A stretch of DNA of 64,000 nt. Source: Streptomyces rhizosphaerihabitans. Lineage in GTDB: Bacteria > Actinomycetota > Actinomycetes > Streptomycetales > Streptomycetaceae. The position numbers and the translations under genes were made by a program. The stretch lies in NCBI RefSeq assembly GCF_025399795.1, contig NZ_JAODTZ010000052.1, positions 16,129-80,128 on the forward strand. Direction: 5' to 3'. Below are positions 62,983 through 64,000 of the stretch, in pieces (the stretch's first letter is position 1; every line of letters begins with the position of its first letter). The notes below the pieces were generated by a model, which was given only the letters and a program-made list of their open reading frames with translations, did not search any database and was not told the DNA's origin.

Positions 62983-63015
62983 AAAGGCCCCCGCCCACAA
63001 GGGCGGAGGCCTTTT
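62983..63015. terminator. Bidirectional terminator between phosphatase gene and tRNA-Thr
   Basis: AAGGCCcCCGCCC (62984-62996) pairs with GGGCGGaGGCCTT across an ACAA loop, followed by TTTTC on the plus strand. It terminates the phosphatase gene and lies 8 nt from the 3' end of tRNA-Thr on the other strand. Confidence 0.85.
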
Positions 63016-63022
63016 CTGTCTG

Positions 63023-63095
63023 AGCCCCCCAACGGAATCGAACCGTTGACCTTCTCCTTACCATGGAGACGCTCTGCCGACTGAGCTAGGGGGGC
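63023..63095 (-). tRNA. tRNA-Thr (anticodon GGT)
   Basis: 73-nt cloverleaf on the minus strand. Acceptor arms GCCCCCC and GGGGGGC pair perfectly. D-loop AGCTCAGTCGGCAGAGC; anticodon stem TCTCC and GGAGA with loop ATGGTAA (anticodon GGT); T-loop GTTCGATTC. The discriminator base is T on the DNA sense strand and CCA is not encoded. Reads ACC and ACT codons. Confidence 0.97.
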
Positions 63096-63235
63096 CTGTC
63101 GCCTTTTCGAGGTTTCCCTCGTGGCAACGGAATAGATCATACCCCGAACTGAACCGTGCTCCCAACCAGTCCGGCCCGCATCAGAACGCCGGACCAGAAC
63201 GCCGGGATCGGACGGCCGGGATCAGAAGGCCGGGA

Positions 63236-63913
63236 TCAGAAGGCCGGTTGCAGCAGTCCGCCGAGCGCGTTGCACGCGGCAACGATCCGCTGCATCTCCC
63301 GCTTCGTCAACGCCCCGTCCACAGGCAGCGAAAGAGTCTCGTCGGCGGCCCGCTCGGTCTCGGGAAGCTGTACGTCCCTCCGGAACCCGGGCAAGCGGTG
63401 CACCGGCGTCTTCACGGGCACCCGGCACTCGACTCCCCTGGCCCGCACGGCTCGTGCGAAGGCGTCCCGGTCCGGACGCCCGTTGCCGGGCACCCGTACG
63501 ACGTACTGCTGATACGTGTGTCCGTCGCCGCTGACCGGTGTCCGCACTCCGCTCAGCCGGCCGTCGAGGTAAGCGGCCCGCTCCCTGCGCTGAGCGATCT
63601 CGTCGTACGGCGCCTCGGACTCGCCCTGCTCAAGCACCAGCAGCTCATGCCGCTGTCCCAGTTCCCGCAGCCGAACCATGTCGGCCGTCCGCCCGAAGCG
63701 GTGCACGACAACGAGCGCCGCCGTCAGGGGAGTCATGACGGCCTCGATCCCCTGAGGGTCGAGGCAATACGTCGCCGGGTCTATGTCGGCGAAGACGACC
63801 GTGGCGCCGGCCTGGGCCACGGCGTCGGCGACCTCCACGTTCCCGAAGGCCGGAACGATGACCTCGTCACCGGCTCCGACGCCCGCGGCTCTGAGCATTG
63901 CTGCAGTACCCAT
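63236..63913 (-). CDS. Truncated DegT/DnrJ/EryC1-like protein lacking the PLP lysine
   Basis: A 225-aa protein with the start of a DegT/DnrJ/EryC1 aminotransferase (MLRAAGVGAGDEVIVPAFGN, AGATVVFADIDPATYCLDPQ, AALVVVHRFGRTADMVRLRE) and the end (YQQYVVRVPG, RAVRARGVECRVPVKTPVHR, LSLPVDGALTKREMQRI). The middle ~150 residues of a normal 370-400-aa enzyme, including the segment with the catalytic Lys, are missing; LVLEQGESEAPYDEI passes straight to the C-terminal domain. It keeps an intact frame and normal codon bias, so it may be a functional regulator or a small fold derivative, not an aminotransferase. ATG 63913 is the likely start. Confidence 0.75.
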   Translation of the reverse strand: MGTAAMLRAAGVGAGDEVIVPAFGNVEVADAVAQAGATVVFADIDPATYCLDPQGIEAVMTPLTAALVVVHRFGRTADMVRLRELGQRHELLVLEQGESEAPYDEIAQRRERAAYLDGRLSGVRTPVSGDGHTYQQYVVRVPGNGRPDRDAFARAVRARGVECRVPVKTPVHRLPGFRRDVQLPETERAADETLSLPVDGALTKREMQRIVAACNALGGLLQPAF

Positions 63914-63954
63914 GCTGCGGATATTGGTCGCGCAACGTGAACGCAAAGTAACGT

Positions 63955-64000
63955 AAAATAAAAAAGAGCTGGTCCCCGAACCGAAGTTCGGGGACCAGCT
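63955..64000 (-). terminator. Strong intrinsic terminator of an off-window minus-strand gene
   Basis: AGCTGGTCCCCGAAC (63967-63981) and GTTCGGGGACCAGCT (63986-64000) form a perfect 15-bp stem with a TTCG loop on the minus strand, followed by CTTTTTTATTTT. The gene it ends lies beyond 64000. The T-tract is unusual in this GC-rich genome. Confidence 0.95.

Overview
This 64 kb window looks like a stretch of a Streptomyces chromosome. GC is high with strong third-position bias, genes are dense and lipobox signal peptides are present. The gene order (dapF, miaA, miaB, recX-recA with a DUF3046 gene, clgR, cinA, pgsA, rimO, ftsK) follows the order I remember from S. coelicolor around SCO5746-SCO5801. 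A looser version of it occurs around recA in Mycobacterium. These comparisons are from memory; no search was run. I saw no insertion sequence, prophage, CRISPR array or large secondary-metabolite cluster. It reads as conserved core chromosome with a few lineage-specific genes.

Layout. 1-3071: end of a siderophore locus (IucA/IucC synthetase, cut by the window edge, and diaminobutyrate aminotransferase). 3519-5098: secreted trypsin-like lipoprotein followed by a decayed copy of its own 3' end. 5224-17644, mostly minus strand: hflX, an M1 peptidase, an RSH (ppGpp) protein, dapF, a membrane protein, miaA, two small plus-strand genes (one MT0933-antitoxin-like), a LigB-like protein and miaB. 17769-20273: alpha/beta hydrolase, MazG-like protein, TAXI-type binding protein. 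20433-26286: the GluR-GluK two-component system divergent from the glutamate ABC transporter gluABCD. 26485-29546: FAD monooxygenase, cysteine dioxygenase and rhodanese. 29754-34481: recX, recA, a membrane protein, an AI-2E-type permease and a DUF3046 gene. 34562-37617: a toroid-fold hypothetical, azlD-azlC and an AraC regulator. 37851-43823: lhr helicase and a Nei-type glycosylase. 44005-46212: SDR, hypothetical, Dps and clgR. 46322-53099: cinA-pgsA-rimO, a RodZ-like protein and ftsK. 53273-62923: OsaB response regulator, the giant HAMP-repeat hybrid kinase OsaA, and a GAF/PP2C phosphatase. The end holds tRNA-Thr(GGT), a degenerate DegT-like protein and the terminator of an off-window gene.

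How it fits together. Several genes belong to genome maintenance: recA/recX, lhr/nei2, ftsK and clgR. The recA promoter carries a near-consensus RecA-NDp (PafBC-type) element plus a LexA-like half-conserved box. A second RecA-NDp-like element lies 7 nt before the lhr start codon, which suggests a damage-induced, leaderless lhr-nei2 operon. A weaker third copy sits before the AI-2E-type permease. The gluRK/gluABCD block couples glutamate sensing to uptake and has unusual hairpins and tandem duplications between its cistrons. OsaA/OsaB and the multidomain PP2C phosphatase form an osmotic and stress signalling block.

Most surprising points: the RecA-NDp-like promoter of lhr-nei2; the ten 92-residue HAMP units in OsaA; the paired 14-bp palindrome flanking the cysteine dioxygenase promoter; the protease 3'-end remnant; the DegT-like protein with no PLP lysine; and several families of degenerate intergenic repeats.
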